64,000 nucleotides of DNA from Letharia columbiana (taxonomy: Eukaryota > Ascomycota > Lecanoromycetes > Lecanorales > Parmeliaceae): the NCBI RefSeq assembly GCF_014066305.1, contig NW_023501088.1, positions 114,501 through 178,500 on the forward strand. Reading direction: 5' to 3'. A program made the translations under genes and the position numbers. This document shows positions 39,182-53,640 of the stretch, piece by piece (positions within the stretch are counted from its first letter, which is position 1; each line of letters begins with the position of its first letter). The notes below the pieces were generated by a model. The model made no database searches and was not told where the DNA came from. It saw only the letters and a list, made by a program, of their open reading frames with translations.

Positions 39182-42100
39182 GAATCCTTATTCTTAGTAG
39201 TTTTAATTACGCTACTAAAATAACTAGATAAATTCTCATCTAATAAAGAAAGCTTAAAGGCGGTAGTATTCAGCTTTTCGTCTTATTAAGAATCTTAAAG
39301 AGTTAATTCTCTAATTATAAAGTTTATAATTACTTAAGTTAAAGATCTTATATCTATAAAAATGAAAGACTATACGTTATCTTAAATTTAAGATAACTTT
39401 TTTATTTTCTAATAAAATCACTTTAAATATATATTTTAAACGTTATAGAATCCTCTATTAACTCGTATATTTTAATAACTATAAGAATTATAAAATTTAG
39501 TTCTTATAATTATTTAACTAATATTAAAGATCCAATTATAAACGCTTAAATTTATAAAGTCTCGCTTATTAAATTTACTCTATAGTTCTAGAGTTATTTA
39601 AAACTAGATTATAAATTTAAGTTTATAGATTAAGACTTCGAGATTAATTATAATAAGATAACGAAGCGCGATTTTTATAGTCTAATTTATATATTTAAAT
39701 TAGACTTCGATTTAGAGATAATAAGCTATAAAAGTAAAAATCTTTATTTTAAGTTTTTTAAATAATAGTTTATTAAGATTTTAATATAAATTTAAAACTA
39801 GTATTTTTAATTATCGCTAGTGAAATACTCTTATTTATATTAGATTAAGATAGAATATAAAAGATTAACCTACTTATTAGTAATATAAATTATCTTCTCT
39901 AATATAATTAAAGTACGCTTAAAAAAATTATAATAATAGATAAATAATTATATTTATGCGATAATAATTAAAAGCGCGATTACGAAATTTATAGTAATAA
40001 TATAAAATAAGATATTCGACTTATTAATAGAAATTATATTTTTTATAAGATTTATAACGCTTTATTTAATTAAGCTCGTATTCTAAATAGTAATCTATAT
40101 AAATTTATAAATATTTTACTAAATATCTTATATAAATAGAATTAATAATTTAATTATAAGTTCTATAAAATTCGCTATAATACTAAATCGTTTACTAACT
40201 CGGTTTTCTTTTTATATATTTAATATATATAATCTTTTACGTTTATTATTAAAGTTTATATAATAAATTAATTTATTCTATAATTTAAAGTAAATATTAA
40301 GCTAATTATTACTTAGATTATTAAATTTTAAAGTATACTTTAATATAATAATAGATTCTTAAACTTATTATAAAGTCTCGTCTAATTTTATAATAGAATT
40401 ATATATTAATAGTAAGATTTCTTTCGAATTAATCTAAAGCGGTAATAATAGCTTTCTTAATTATTTTATAAACTACTCTAAAAATCTTACTTTACTACTT
40501 ATTTTTAAAATATTCTTCGAAAAGCTATATCTTAAAGTTAATTAATATTTTTATTAAGATAATATAATAACTAATTAATAGTTTTTAAGAAATTAAATAT
40601 AAAAAAATATAGCGATCTTAATTTTTAATACTTATTTATATAAGACTTCTAATACTCTAAAACCATTCTTTATTATTAAAATAAATTCTTATAAACGCGA
40701 AAGAGTATTAGATATAACGTTCACCTTATTAATCTTATAATAAACGAAAAGATTAAATATTAAAAGATATTAGAATATATATATTAGACGTAGATTTAAT
40801 TTATTAATATTTAAAGTAATAAGATTAATCTAGCGTAAAATCGATATCATAATTAAGTAATTTATAAAAATAACTATTAATATTTTTTTTATATAGGAAT
40901 TTCTTAATTATTATATTATACGCGTATTAATTTTTCTTAATTATCTATACTATACTAGTAACTTTTAATTTTATAAATTAATAATTCTACTTAATCTAAT
41001 CTAATATTTTATTAAAAAATATAATTAGCTATATATTTATTTATAAAAAAAATCCAATTTCTTAAATTCTTAATTACGTAATAGATTATAGTAATAAAAT
41101 TCTATTTCTTAAAAGTATCTAAATCGATATAAAGTTAATAATCTAGAATTAAAAGTAAATTAAGAAAATGTTAAAATTAGAAAAGACTTTTTAAAAATTC
41201 TTATATAAAGTTGTGAAAGCTTTTAAGTTTTACTTCTATAGATTTATAATAAAAAAAACTAAAATATCAAATTTGTTTTTAAATATAATCTTTAACTTTC
41301 TTAGAAATAACTTTTATAAGCTCTATCTTATATTATTATAATAAATTAATACGCTAAATATAGCGTAATATAAATAACTATAGTTATTCTATAAATTTAA
41401 GAAATATTTTAAGTTTTTATATTAATTTTAAAAAGCGTAGCGAGATAATAGCTATTAGCTTTTTCTTAGAAATAGAAAGTTTTAAGAAATCGACTCGCTA
41501 TTCTAATAAGGTTATCGAGAAATAATTTAAAAATAATCTCTTAAAATTAAGATTAATACGACGCTATTAAAAAAGAATAAATATTTATTATAAATACTTA
41601 AGATATTATAATAGTATTTTCGAGAATATAATTATATTATTTATATATACTCTAATAAAATCTTAAAGTAAATAGAAAATCTTATTTATCTAGCGTTATA
41701 TATAAGAGAATAATTCTTTATATTCTATAAGAGTAATATTATACTATTCTTATTCCTCAATAAAATATTATTATAAGCTTATATTTATCTTTATAATATA
41801 TAAGAAATTAATAAAAATAGTTATTATTATTTATTATAGAAATATATAAGAATTCTATTATAGCGGAAGTAATATTTAACTATAAGAATAATAGATAATA
41901 ATTAGATTTTATAATTTTATTAAAATCTCTAATATTAATAATAATATAACTCTTTCTATTATTATTAGATATTTATTTTTATATTATAAAGATAGAATAA
42001 TTATAAAATATAGACTAATTAGATTACTTTATCTTATCTTAATTATATATCTTATTAAAAGTTTTATTAATAATATTCTTATCTTTCTAGCTAATAGAAT

Positions 42101-45100
42101 ATACTCGCGAAGATTTAATTATAATATTCAACTTTAGAGAAATAAATATCTATTCTTCTTTTAGAATATTTATAATAATATCTTAATTCTACTAGATCTT
42201 CGAGAATTCCTCTATTATAAAAGTAATTTACGAAGTAACTCTCTAAAGTACTATAGACGATAATATTATTAAGCTTTATATATTTAAAATTTAAATTAAT
42301 CTTAATATAAATAGATTTTATTATAATAATAGAAATTATAAATATTAAAGTAGAGTAAAATATAGATTTTTAAATTAGCTTAATAAACGCAGCGATAGCT
42401 AATATAATTCCCTTAATAAGATTTCTTTTTTATAATTTTATATTCTTAATAGCGAGATATATATTAGCGAATATTATTAGAAAGATATTATTTTATTTAT
42501 ATTTATAAAGTACTTTTAATCTTACTTTTTATAATAAGTAAATAGATATTATCGTAGAATTATATATCTATATTATTAAGATTATATAATTAATAATATA
42601 AGCGAAAACCTTATTTATAAATTTAAAGTCTTAAATATAATTCGACTTAAATAAGAAATCTCTATCTTTAAAAATAATATCGTTATATATAATAAATACT
42701 TTTAAAATTATACTTAATATTATAATAATCGTAATTATAATATAAATAATACGCTTAAAATAAGACTAAGTTCTTATTACTATATCGATTAATATCTTTA
42801 ATTTTTAATACTTTTCTAATCTAACGCTTTAAGCGTTTAGATTTATAATTATTTCTTATAATATTATAATATTTATACTAATAAGAATATTAGCTTTAAA
42901 ATTATTTATAATATATATCTTTATTATAAAATAGATTATTCTTATTTTCTAAAATTTATTAATAATATTATTAATATAGATTATAATACTAGTATACTTA
43001 ACTATACTAATAATCTTATTATCTACTTCTTAAATTAATATAAAAAATATTATCTTTTTAATCTTAAAATTAAAAATATACTTTTATAAATAAGTATAAT
43101 CTTCTAAAATTATTCCGTAGTCGAAGTTAGATAAAACTTTATTTTCTTTAATATCGAAGTCTATAGCGTATCTAATCTTTATAATAATATACTTCTAACT
43201 TCTAAAGTTATATTTAAATTTAATATTATAACTTAGCTTAATAATAGATTTAATAATTATTTTTATATAAATATTATTAGTTATAAATATTTCGAACTTA
43301 TCGAGATTTACTTTAAATTCTTTAGATTTAAAAATCTTATCGATAATAATAATAGAGGATTTTACTTTTATAACCTTCTAATAGTCTAATTATAAATACT
43401 TAAAAAGTTTATTTCTTAAAGAAAAGTAAGCTTTATATTTACTATATATATAATTAACTTTCTTATTTATAAAATATATATCCTATATATTATTATAGTC
43501 GTTACTATTATAAAATTTATATTAAAAAAATAGAGCTTTTTAGAAAGCTTTATTTAAAGATAATTCTTTTATAATATAATACTAGTAAGATCTTATAAAC
43601 TTCTTATATTTATTATTAAAGTTCTTATTTATAATATCTTTAAATACTTAATAAGCCCTCTATTATTAAAATTAAAAGCGATTTTCTAGATTATATTAAG
43701 GTCTAATAGAATAAAATATATTTATTTATACTATTAAAAGCGAGCTAAAAAGAATAAGACTATTATTATTCTTAAGATTAAAAATCTAACTTATTTATAA
43801 ATCTAATAATTTAAAGATATTATAGAGAAACTCTTAACTAATTTTTATTTAAACGCTAATTTAATTATATTAATCTATTTAGATAACTTAAATAGCGAGA
43901 TTACTATAATTAATAAGTTTAAAAATTTTAATAAAAAGAATATCGAAGCTATAGTTTAAATCGATATAAAGATTAATACTCTATTTAATAATTAAATCGA
44001 AGATTTAATTAAATAAAGCTCGATTAATCTCTATAATTAAATAAATTATTATATTAACTATATTACTTTATAAACCTACTTTTATAAAAATAAAATTATT
44101 AATTTATCTAAAAAAAAGATTTAGAAGCTATACTTTCTAAATCTAGATTTCTTTTATATTTATTAATATAAGCCTATTATTTATACTTATAATTATTAAG
44201 AATTATAAGAAATAAATTTATAGTTATAATATCCTTAGATTTCTTAATATTATATCGAAGTTCGAGATTAATATTATTATAAATAATATTAAATTAATTC
44301 TTAACGAGTATTATATCTACGTCTTTAACTAATTTTAAAATCTTCTAAATATATTTATATAGTTTATAATAAGAAATTATATTATATATAATATAACGCT
44401 TATAAAATATAGCGTTAATCGCTATTATAATAAGCTTTTTAAATCTAATAATTAATAAAATAGCTTATTTCTTAATACTATTATTAAACTTAATAATATA
44501 TTTCTTAATAGTAGAAATTTCTATTATTTATTATTTTAACGTCGTTTCACGTAAGCTTATTTATAAGTTTTCTTTTACTAGATTAATATTCTTAATAATA
44601 GCGAGATCCTTAACTTATTTTATAAATAGATATATATCTTAAAAATTTATTTTCTTATTAATATACTTAATTAATAATCTAATACTAATAAATTTATTAT
44701 TATAATTAAAATTAAAAAAACTAAGATTATTAGAATTTTAACGTATATAATTAAAAATATTCTTTATTATAATAGCTTTAAGAGATCTTAGCTTATTAGA
44801 TAATTCTTATAAATCTAACTAGCTAAAAATACTACGTAGTAATTCTTATAACGCTATTTATTATAATTATAAGAAACTAGTATTCTATTATAATTAATCT
44901 TCTACTATAATTAAATCGATTAAATCTTTATAAATTATCTTCTCTATTAAAGTTACTCTAATAGTTTAATTAATATCTTTAATAGAATTTAAGCTTATAC
45001 TAGATAAATTTAAAGATATATCTACTAGTAAGATATAAGATATAGAATTTATAAAGAATAGATTATAATTTCTAAAGTATTAAATAAATTTAAACTTACT

Positions 45101-45411
45101 TTAAAAGACGTATATTCGATTATTAAAGGCTTTAACTACTCTTTAAAAAATAGATTAATTTATAAATTAACTATATAAGAAAGTTAAGAATTTAATTAAC
45201 GATATTCTTAAATACCTCGATAATTCTAATATCTACTTTAATTAATAATTATAATTCTAAATAATATAATCGATAAAGTATTTAATAAACTCGAAAATCT
45301 CGTAATAATAAACTTGATTTATCGTTATAAGAAACTCGTAGATCTAATAGCTAATACTAATAAGATCTCTTATTAATAATGAAGTCAGCTTAATAATAGC
45401 TTTCTTATCCT

Positions 45412-45632
45412 AAAGAATCGAGATTCTTATATTAAAAAATCGAGATTCTCGTATTAAAGAATTAGAATTCTCGAGATTCTTATAACGTAGTAAGGGTGAT
45501 AGCGGAAGAAGCGAGATTCTTATATTAAAGAATTAGGATTCTCGTAATATAGAATAATTCGAAAGAAGCGAGATTCTTATATTAAAGAATTAGAATTCTC
45601 GTAATATAGAAAGAAATATAGCGGAAGTAGTA
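45412..45632. repeat. Imperfect tandem repeat of about 60 bp in the Gypsy leader
   Basis: The unit CGAGATTCTTATATTAAAGA followed by ATTAGAATTCTCGTAATATAG occurs about four times, with GGAAG/GCGGAAGAAG spacers. Each unit contains an inverted pair (CGAGATTCTTATATTAAAG and its near reverse complement), so each can form a hairpin. A diverged unit is at 46,740-46,772. Confidence 0.8.
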
Positions 45633-45754
45633 AGGATTAAAAGATTTAACTAAATCTTTAATATAGTAAAGACTATTAGTATATTAAAAGTATAATATAT
45701 AATAAGTAATTATATAATACTTACTATATAATAATCTAATATTACTATTATTAT

Positions 45755-45803
45755 TATAATAGTAGAAAATTAATTACTATTATTATAGTAGATTTATAAG
45801 TTA
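45755..45803 (-). repeat. Gypsy LTR remnant
   Basis: ATAGTAGAAAATTAATTACT and TATAGTAGATTTATAAGTTA match the reverse complement of 15,062-15,113, with only C/T and G/A differences. It is cut on its right side by the Family C element. Confidence 0.8.
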
Positions 45804-46385
45804 ATAAGGTAGAGCTGAACTAGAAAACCTTGAATTTGTATGTGCAGCCAATCATCAATTCGTCAGGTCTACGCTTTTTGGTTAGACACCGCGGGTAAAC
45901 AAATTAGCGTCCGCAACCATCAAAAAATAGGTGTACATTATTAACATATAGAAAAAAAAAATTGTTTTCTATTAACTTTTTGAGATTTTAAATTTTCAAT
46001 TTTAGAGCGCAGTCTGCGCTTTCCGAATTTTTAAGAATTTTGAAATTTGGTCTTATAATTATTAAAGCGCAAGGAATTCAAATATCGCTCACCAGAGTTC
46101 GCTCGACAGCCGGACAGCCCTGATCAAAAAAAAACAGGTACACATTATTTAATTTTAGAATAACTTTTTTGTTTTCTATTAAAATTTTAGAATTTTTTGT
46201 TTAAACTATAGAGTATAATGTGGGCTTTCAGATAAAAAAAGAATTACTAAATTTAGTCTTATAGATATTTAAAGGTAAGGAATTCAGATATCGCTCATCA
46301 AAGATCGCTCACCAAAATTTACTCGACAGCCCCGATCAAAAAAAATGATTATGAATTTAATTCATAGGCCTTTACTCGTTCTTTT
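45803..46385 (+). repeat. Family C short repeat element, nearly unmutated copy
   Basis: Full-length partner of 17,635-18,292 that retains many CA and TG pairs (for example TGTATGTGCAGCCAATCATC), so it escaped most RIP. Two tandem units of about 215 bp are clear: each has a (G/A)GTGTACATTATT or GGTACACATTATTTA phrase, AATAACTTTTTTGTTTTC, and a tail CGCTCACCA...CTCGACAGCC. It begins at AATAAGGTAGAGCTGAAC, directly inside the Gypsy LTR remnant, and ends at CCTTTACTCGT. No coding frame recognised. Confidence 0.8.
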
Positions 46386-46775
46386 CTATTAAAAGAAGTA
46401 TTATATTAAATTATAAAATATAAATAACTATATTTTATAAACTAATTTAATTTAATTATTTTCTTTTATTTATATAACTTATCGAATATTTTATTAATAG
46501 CTTCGCGATCTTTCTAGTTAAGCGAGTATACTCTAAATAACTTAAAATTAACTTCTAATTTTAAGAGAATTAGTATTTATTCTTTCCCCAAAAATATTAA
46601 TAATAATATCTTAATCTATTTAAATCTTAGAAAATTCTATAACTATTATAGTAATTTATAAAGTCTCTTTCTAAATACTACTATAAATAGTAATTTTATT
46701 AAGAAATATATACTCGTAGAAAGAATCAACTATCGTAGAAATGAGATTCTTAATAGAAAAATCGAGATACTTATC
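46386..46775 (-). mobile_element. Gypsy copy 2, left part
   Basis: Collinear with about 41,950-42,260 of the long Gypsy copy (phrases around GCGATCTTTCTAG / TTATCTTTCTAGC and AATATCTTAATCTATT / AATATCTTAATTCTAC). It stops at the border of the complete Copia element and resumes after it at 53,777. The summed distance on either side (about 240 bp between shared landmarks) is close to the 220 bp in the uninterrupted copy, so the Copia element was inserted here. Confidence 0.65.
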
Positions 46776-46911
46776 TGTGGAAATATGAGATAAGACACTT
46801 AGTTATTGACTATGGAGTTACTATAGAGGAAAGAACGACTAGATATAAACACGCTAAGGCGTATCACGTAACCGCCAAAACGCCAAGAGTTACGTAATCC
46901 GAATTTCAATA
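46776..46911 (-). repeat. Copia 3' LTR of the complete element
   Basis: Least mutated LTR copy in the window, keeping CACGCTAAGGCGTATCACGT and GCCAAAACGCC. About 20 differences from the 5' LTR, mostly transitions of RIP type. Confidence 0.9.
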
Positions 46912-47999
46912 TTCTTCTTCACACGTATTCTCTTATAAGCGAAACCTAGTAAATACGAAGTTCGATACTAACGGGGTCTAAAACCGAGTAGCCAAGGTGA
47001 GTTAGTGTCGGGTAGCTAGCGTGAAAACATATCCCCTCTTATACCCCCCCCTACTCCTATCTCCCCCTTGCGGATGAAATTAAAAAATATAAGATTTAAA
47101 GTTCGCGATATCTAAAATAGGATAAGTAAAGTGAAAAGTCGAAATCTAAAAACGACTATGTCAGACTAGGCCCCCATCAAAATTCGACCGAAATTCCACT
47201 TTTTATTAAAAAGCGGTTTTTCGGAAATTTTATTTCTAGATCATCTAGTATATATTAAAAATCGATCGATTTAAGGCCGGAGAATATATATGAAGATAAC
47301 TAAATAAAATAATTAGAAGAAATTCTTCTAGCTGTATATCGCCGGCTATAAGATTCTTATAGAGGTTATTTTAGATATCTAATTCTTAATAATAGTAATT
47401 AACGACGATAATTTAAAGATATAATATTTAAGATATTAATAATAAATAGATATAGGTTTCTTAAAAGAGCCTTAAAAGTTTAGTAGCGATAGCGATAATA
47501 GCGTTAAAGAAATAGCTATTTTGATATAAAATAGCGAGTTTGTAGAGTGTTAAGTCTGATATGGCGGCTTAGTAGATAACTTAAGTAGATTACTTATAGT
47601 GCGGGGATTAATAAAATAACTTTTCTAAAGTAGGCGATAGTAGGCGACTTCTCTAGATTTAGATATAAATGTAGTAGAATAGCTTTTCTATTAAATAAGG
47701 CTATACTAAGATAATAGTAAGATTAGTAATTATTTAAGAGGTAAGTAAATATAGCTTTTATCTCGAGGGCGTTTTAAAAAATAATAAATTTATCTAAATA
47801 AAGGGCCTTAGTAAGTTTATCAGCCATTTATTTATTAATAGAAATATATTATATATCTATAGTGCTATTATTAATCTTTTCCCGTATAAAATAATAGATA
47901 ATATTAATATACTTAATACGAGTATAAAATTAAATATTCTTTACGAGAATAATTACGCTTTAATTATTATTAAAAATAACGATAGCTTTAAAGTCTATA

Positions 48000-50900
48000 T
48001 CGTTAAGATAAAAAAGTTAATTAAGTAGATTTTTTAGTTAAATCGCTTTCTTAATAGCTTATATCTAATTAATATACTCTATCTTATAAATAAATAATAC
48101 TATAATAATTTAACGCTTAGATAATTAATTAATTATATTATTCTCTATATTAAAAAGATAGCTAGATATAAATCTTCGGGTTATATTATTAGTTTAATTA
48201 GAATTAATATAATCAATAAGTTTTTAAAAGAAATCTTTATATATAAGTTCGTAATAAACTATACTTTTTAGATATCGAAAGATTTAAATAATTATATTCT
48301 AATATACTAAAGTCGAGTTAGCTAAATAACGACTTATTAATAATATCGCGTAAACGATATTAGATTAAATATCGAGTATAGTATATATAAGAGATCCCAC
48401 CGCGGATTAATAGTTCTTTTATAATTTTCTTAAAGCGATATAGCTCTCTTCGATGAGAGCTAGTTTATAATTAATCTCGAGAAATATTAATATTAAAATA
48501 AGATTTTAATAATTAAAATAGTTTAAGAATTAAGTAACGTAGATCTTTTATCTTAGGCGAAGAATATCGCTATAACGATTTTTTTTAATAGTTATATTTA
48601 AGTAGTAAATATATAATTTTAAATTCGATATATAAAACTTCGCGTTAAGTTCTTTTTTAATTCGCTAAATTTCGATTTTACTAGAGTTGATAATTAAGAT
48701 ATCGTCGATATAGAGCGCTATAATAATATTCTCTTTAAGATTTATAAATATACTATTATTCGATTCGATAGAAAGAAGATCTAGCTTCTTTATATATTTC
48801 GAGAAATATTAATATTAGATTTAAAGAAATTACTTTAAATTATAAAGTATCTTATTTAGCTTATAAATCTTAATATTATCTTTATTAAAGCTATCGAATT
48901 AGCGTATATAAATCTTTTTCTTTATATTATTATATAGAAAGATAGTTTTAATATTTATTTACTTTAGATCTTAATTTAAAGCGGTTATAAGCGCGAAGAT
49001 CGCCTTATAGCTTATAGACTTTATTATTAACGCGAAAGTGTTATAATAGTTATAACTCTTCTACTATTCGAATTCTTAAATAATTTAATATATCTTATAG
49101 CGAGTAATTTCTCTATCGAGATCTCGTTTTAAGATATAAATCTATCTATCTCTTAGAATATAAGCTTTGAAAGGCGTCTAGATAAGATATTAAGTGTTAT
49201 TATTTATAAGAGATTTATACTTATTCTTTATAGAAAGTTTTTAATTTATTTAAAATAATTAATTAGATATAATTTACTCGTAAGTAATAGACTTAAAAAT
49301 ATTTAGCTTATTAATATAGTTAGTAAATAGAGCGAATATTATAAAGGCTCTCGAAAGAGGATTAGGGGATAGATCTCGTAAATTCGAAATTATAAGATTC
49401 GAATAATTATATAATACTCTTTAAATAGCGCTTAATTTATAATCTTCGCGAATAACTTATATAACTTCGATAATAATAATTAAATCTAAGTCTAAGAATA
49501 ATAAATTTAAGTTTAAGAAAATTTCTTATATAAATAGCGTAAATTAAATTATTGATATAGATATAAATATAGTATTTAATCGAGTAGATTAAGTAGTCTA
49601 TATTAAGAGTATTTAAGTTAAGGGCTCTCGCGTAGTTAATTAAATTTGTTATATTAAAGACTTTTATATAAGTCTTTAAAAAGGCGTTAGCTTATTAGCT
49701 AATTAAAGAAAATTTAATTTTAATCTTATAGATATTAGAGGTCTTAAAGCCGCTAAAGATTTAATAACTATTTTAATTATAGATATAACATCTTTAGATT
49801 TAACGTCTTTCGAAATATTAGTAATACGCTACTTATTTAATATCTCCTCTATAGTAGATACTAGTATTATTAGATATTACCGTTTATTTAAGAGCTTATA
49901 AATCTTAATTTCTTCTTTTAGATTTATAATTAAAGGCTATTTTTTTATAAAGTATACGCTATTAACGCGAATAACTATCTTCTTAATAAAATTATATAAT
50001 TAAAAAATATACTCCCTCTTATATTTTAGTAATATATACTTTTTACTTTAATCTATAAATTTTTTCTAAATTCGTTTTATCGCGTAAGTGATAAAATTAA
50101 TTATATATAAATAAAAAAGAATAAGCTTTTATTAATAGAAGGTCTTAAAAGAGATTATAATAATTCTAATATTAAGCGATTATATCGTTAAATAATTAGC
50201 GATAATAATAATTTTAGATTAAAAGAATTTATTAAGATTAAAGCTTAATAGAATAAGATATATTTTATATAGTAAAGTTTACTTAAAACGCTTAACTATA
50301 CTATTTATCTAAGGATTATTAAAAATAATAAGTTTTTACTTAATATTTAATAGAGCGAGATAGTTAAGAAAGACTTTAAATATATATTTATTCTTATTAT
50401 TAAGGCGAATATAAGAGATCTTATAGCTATATAACTTAAGACGAGTTTTAAATTATAAAAATATAACGAAGGTCTTACTCTTATAGCGGATATAGTAGAC
50501 TTTAAAGTAGAAGATAAAATTATTTTTAAATATTATAAAGTATTTATAGCTATTAAAATTAGTAGAAGATAGAGACTCTATAAGATCGCTATAAATAAAT
50601 TCGCTTAATTATATATCGAGCGTAGTAAGACTAATATAAGGAATAGTCTTTTAATATTTTATAATATAATACTCGTAAGTATACTTATTCGCGATATTCT
50701 TAGTAAAATTTATATTTATCGTTATTATAAGAAGCTTATTTAAATTTTATTAATTTAAATAATCTATATAAATATATTAGAGTTAATAAATCGAATTTAA
50801 AGAAATACTATATATCGTTAAGATATTATTTAAATTATTTTAGAGATTAAGAAAGAATAGATCTTAATTACGAGTGCTTATAAGTTTTAAATTATCTTTA

Positions 50901-51400
50901 ATTAGAGCGTAGTTAATCTTATAAAAGATAATTATAATATCGAAGTTTAAGAGTTTATCGATAAAAAGAAGATTAATATTTATATTGAGTATATATAAGA
51001 CGTTAAGTAGAGTAATACTTATACGCTTATCTTAAACGAAGTAGTTTAAATTAATAATATCGCGGTTAAGGGGTTAAACTTAATTATCTTTAATATCGCG
51101 AATAAGATAAGAGTAGATTTTTTTATAGATAATAAATATCGAATAATTAACGAAGGAATAATAAGAGTAGCTAGAGTTTATTATTATATAAGAGTATAGA
51201 TTAACGAAGTTAGTAGTTATTAAGTTATACTTTAGACTAGAATTAACGACTATTAAATTAATAACTTTCTTATTATTAGTTATATCGAGGATATTAAAAT
51301 CATTAAGACTAGGATTTATATAGTATATAATTAAATTTAGTTCTTTTAGAAAGATATAGTTAATATTAAGATATTTATTCTTCTTTAGAGTAGAGATATT
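48000..51400 (-). pseudogene. Copia pol ghost (integrase, RT, RNase H)
   Basis: The RT active site ALYIDDILI is intact at 48,692-48,718, matching the Copia consensus YVDDI. About 400 bp upstream on the same strand (49,170-49,060) a frame reads KR-stop-IDLYLKTRSR with further RIP-type stops, the pattern of the W(I/V)...LKRDLDG start of Copia RT. Stops are TAA or TAG at former Gln and Trp positions, so no functional protein is encoded. Boundaries of the integrase domain were not resolved. Confidence 0.7.
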
Positions 51401-53640
51401 AAAAAGCGCTTCTTCGATACGCTTACGCTTAATACTAGAGCTCTCCTCTATATTATTAAAATTAATTATAATAATTTAAATCTTCTTCTTCTTTTTCTTA
51501 TTCGATATAAACTTTTTAAATTTTAGATAAAAGAACTTAATCTAATATTTAGCGGAAGAATATCTAAATTTATATTTAACGGCTTTATATAAGAGATAAG
51601 TTTCGCGATTGATTTTCGAACTATCGATTTTATAATATCTAGCGAATTACTTATTTTTATCTTTATCGCTATTATTACGAATAGCGTATATAGTAATATC
51701 GTTATCTTTAAATAATAATAGATAAATCTCTTTATTTACCGCGGTATAAATAATCTTATTAAATTTAATAGTCTTATCGTTATATAGCTTATAAGTCTAG
51801 ATATAAATAATTATAAAGATATTAAAAGAGTTTTTAATTTTTATAAGAAAGAGTTAAATTAGAAAAGATTTTAATAAAGCGAGCGATTTATATAGATTAG
51901 CGATTTCGATAGTAATCTTATAAAAGTCCTTTTTATATTAATAAATATCTTTTTTAAAAATAAGAGTAATATTAAGTAATTAGCGAATTAGCTTTATATA
52001 GAGCTCGAAGTCTTTAGATTTATAATATTTAACGATAGCGTTTAATATTATCTAAGAATTCTTATTATCGTAATTAATCTTAATAAGCTAGCGATTATTA
52101 TATTTAAAATATTAAAAAATAGCTATATAAATTTTAAGCTTTATAATTTTAATAAAGAGTAAAAGATTATTAAGTACTAATTAGCTCTTAATATCTTATC
52201 TCTATTTAATATATTCTATATTAAATTTTAGAATAACGATAGAGATTAGAGAGAAATTATCTTTATTAAATTAAGATTAATTAAGAATATTAGCCGTAAA
52301 GCGTTATAATTAATTATTTAAATCTATTATTATTAAAAGATAATTTAGATAAAGATATATAGAATATTAATAGAGAGAGCGATAACGGCGATAATAACGA
52401 TAATTTAACTATTATTTTAGACGAGATTATAGAGTTAAAGAAAGACTCTAAGAGTGATTTTAAAGTAGATATAATAGACTTTTTAGTATAAAGACTAAAT
52501 AGCTTAATATCGCTTATAGAGCTAAGTATATCTTCGTTAACTTCAAATTTAAAGTTAATAAGATTATTATTCGATAAAGTAGCGAAAGTAGAATAAATAC
52601 TTTAATTATCGTTAGAGTTCTCGAAGATCTTATCGATACTAGTTAACTATCGCTTTTAAGCTTCAAGTTTTTATATAAGAAATAAAAAGTATTTATATAT
52701 AGAGCTGCGATAGATATAAGCGATATAATTAGAATAAAAGATACTTAGTAATAAGAATAATTTATAAATAAAGGTTAATTTCTAGTAGGATTATATAGAG
52801 TATAATTATTATAAGCGTATAAATCTTCTTTTTAAAGGGGAATTAGTATTCTTCTTATATTATTTATTTAGAAATTTAAATTTAGAATATTTATATCGCT
52901 AGCTATTATTATAAGACTTCGAAGATTATTCTAGCTTTATAATTATAATAATAGAATATAGATAAATATAAAAAAGAATTTAGTAATAAGGCCTTAGTTC
53001 TCTTTTTTTAAGGGGCTTCTAAAGGTTTAGAAGCTAATATTAATAAGATATTCTTATTATTTTAATCTTAGTAAGCTTATAAGCGTATTAAGAGATAGTA
53101 ATATCAGCTCTAGAATACTCTAAACTATAATTAGATTATTAATATTAATATTTAATTACTTTTAATTAATAGCTATTAGTTCGATAGTTAATATATAGTT
53201 TTAAAGTTAATATTAATATAAAATAGCTTTACTTTTAATAGAGTTAAGTGTTTTAACTTAGCGAAAGTTAATAAGATTTAAGAGCTTTAGTGATATAACT
53301 CGATCGTATAGCGATATAATCGTATACTTAATATATTTAGCGAGTTCGATATTTCGATTAAAGGCGGTATATCTTAACTCGCTTAGGGTAGGGGCGATAG
53401 CGACTTTTAGCCCCTTATATTATTAATAAATTATACTCGCTTAGACCTACGACTATTTTAAGAGAAGGAAATACCTTTATTAAGAAGGTTAAAAGAATAC
53501 CTTTACTACTGCTACTATCTTTATATAATAGATTTTAGATATTATAAGATAGGTGCTAATAGCCTAAAGATAGTCGTAATTATAGAGGCGAATAGTAGAT
53601 ATAATATAATAATTATCGAGTAAAACCCGGGTTTATAATC

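Larger units (their letters stand above)
39196..45803 (-). mobile_element. Gypsy LTR retrotransposon, long RIPed copy
   Basis: Minus-strand orientation. The right end is an LTR remnant (45,755-45,803) matching the LTR at 15.1 kb. The left end (39,340 down to 39,200) reads NYKLYN, then an RI.SLRFLIRRKAEYYRLQ-like stretch, the pattern of a Gypsy integrase tail (KLSNQRV.PLRVL.RVG..AYRL). Around 42,260 down to 42,130 a frame reads IIVYSTLESY followed by a stretch with the spacing of the region after the RT YLDDIVVYS box. Large parts (about 42.0-45.4 kb) are collinear with 46.4-46.8 plus 53.8-56.9 kb. No coding frame is intact. The 3' LTR is missing; a Copia LTR abuts at 39,181. Confidence 0.7.
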
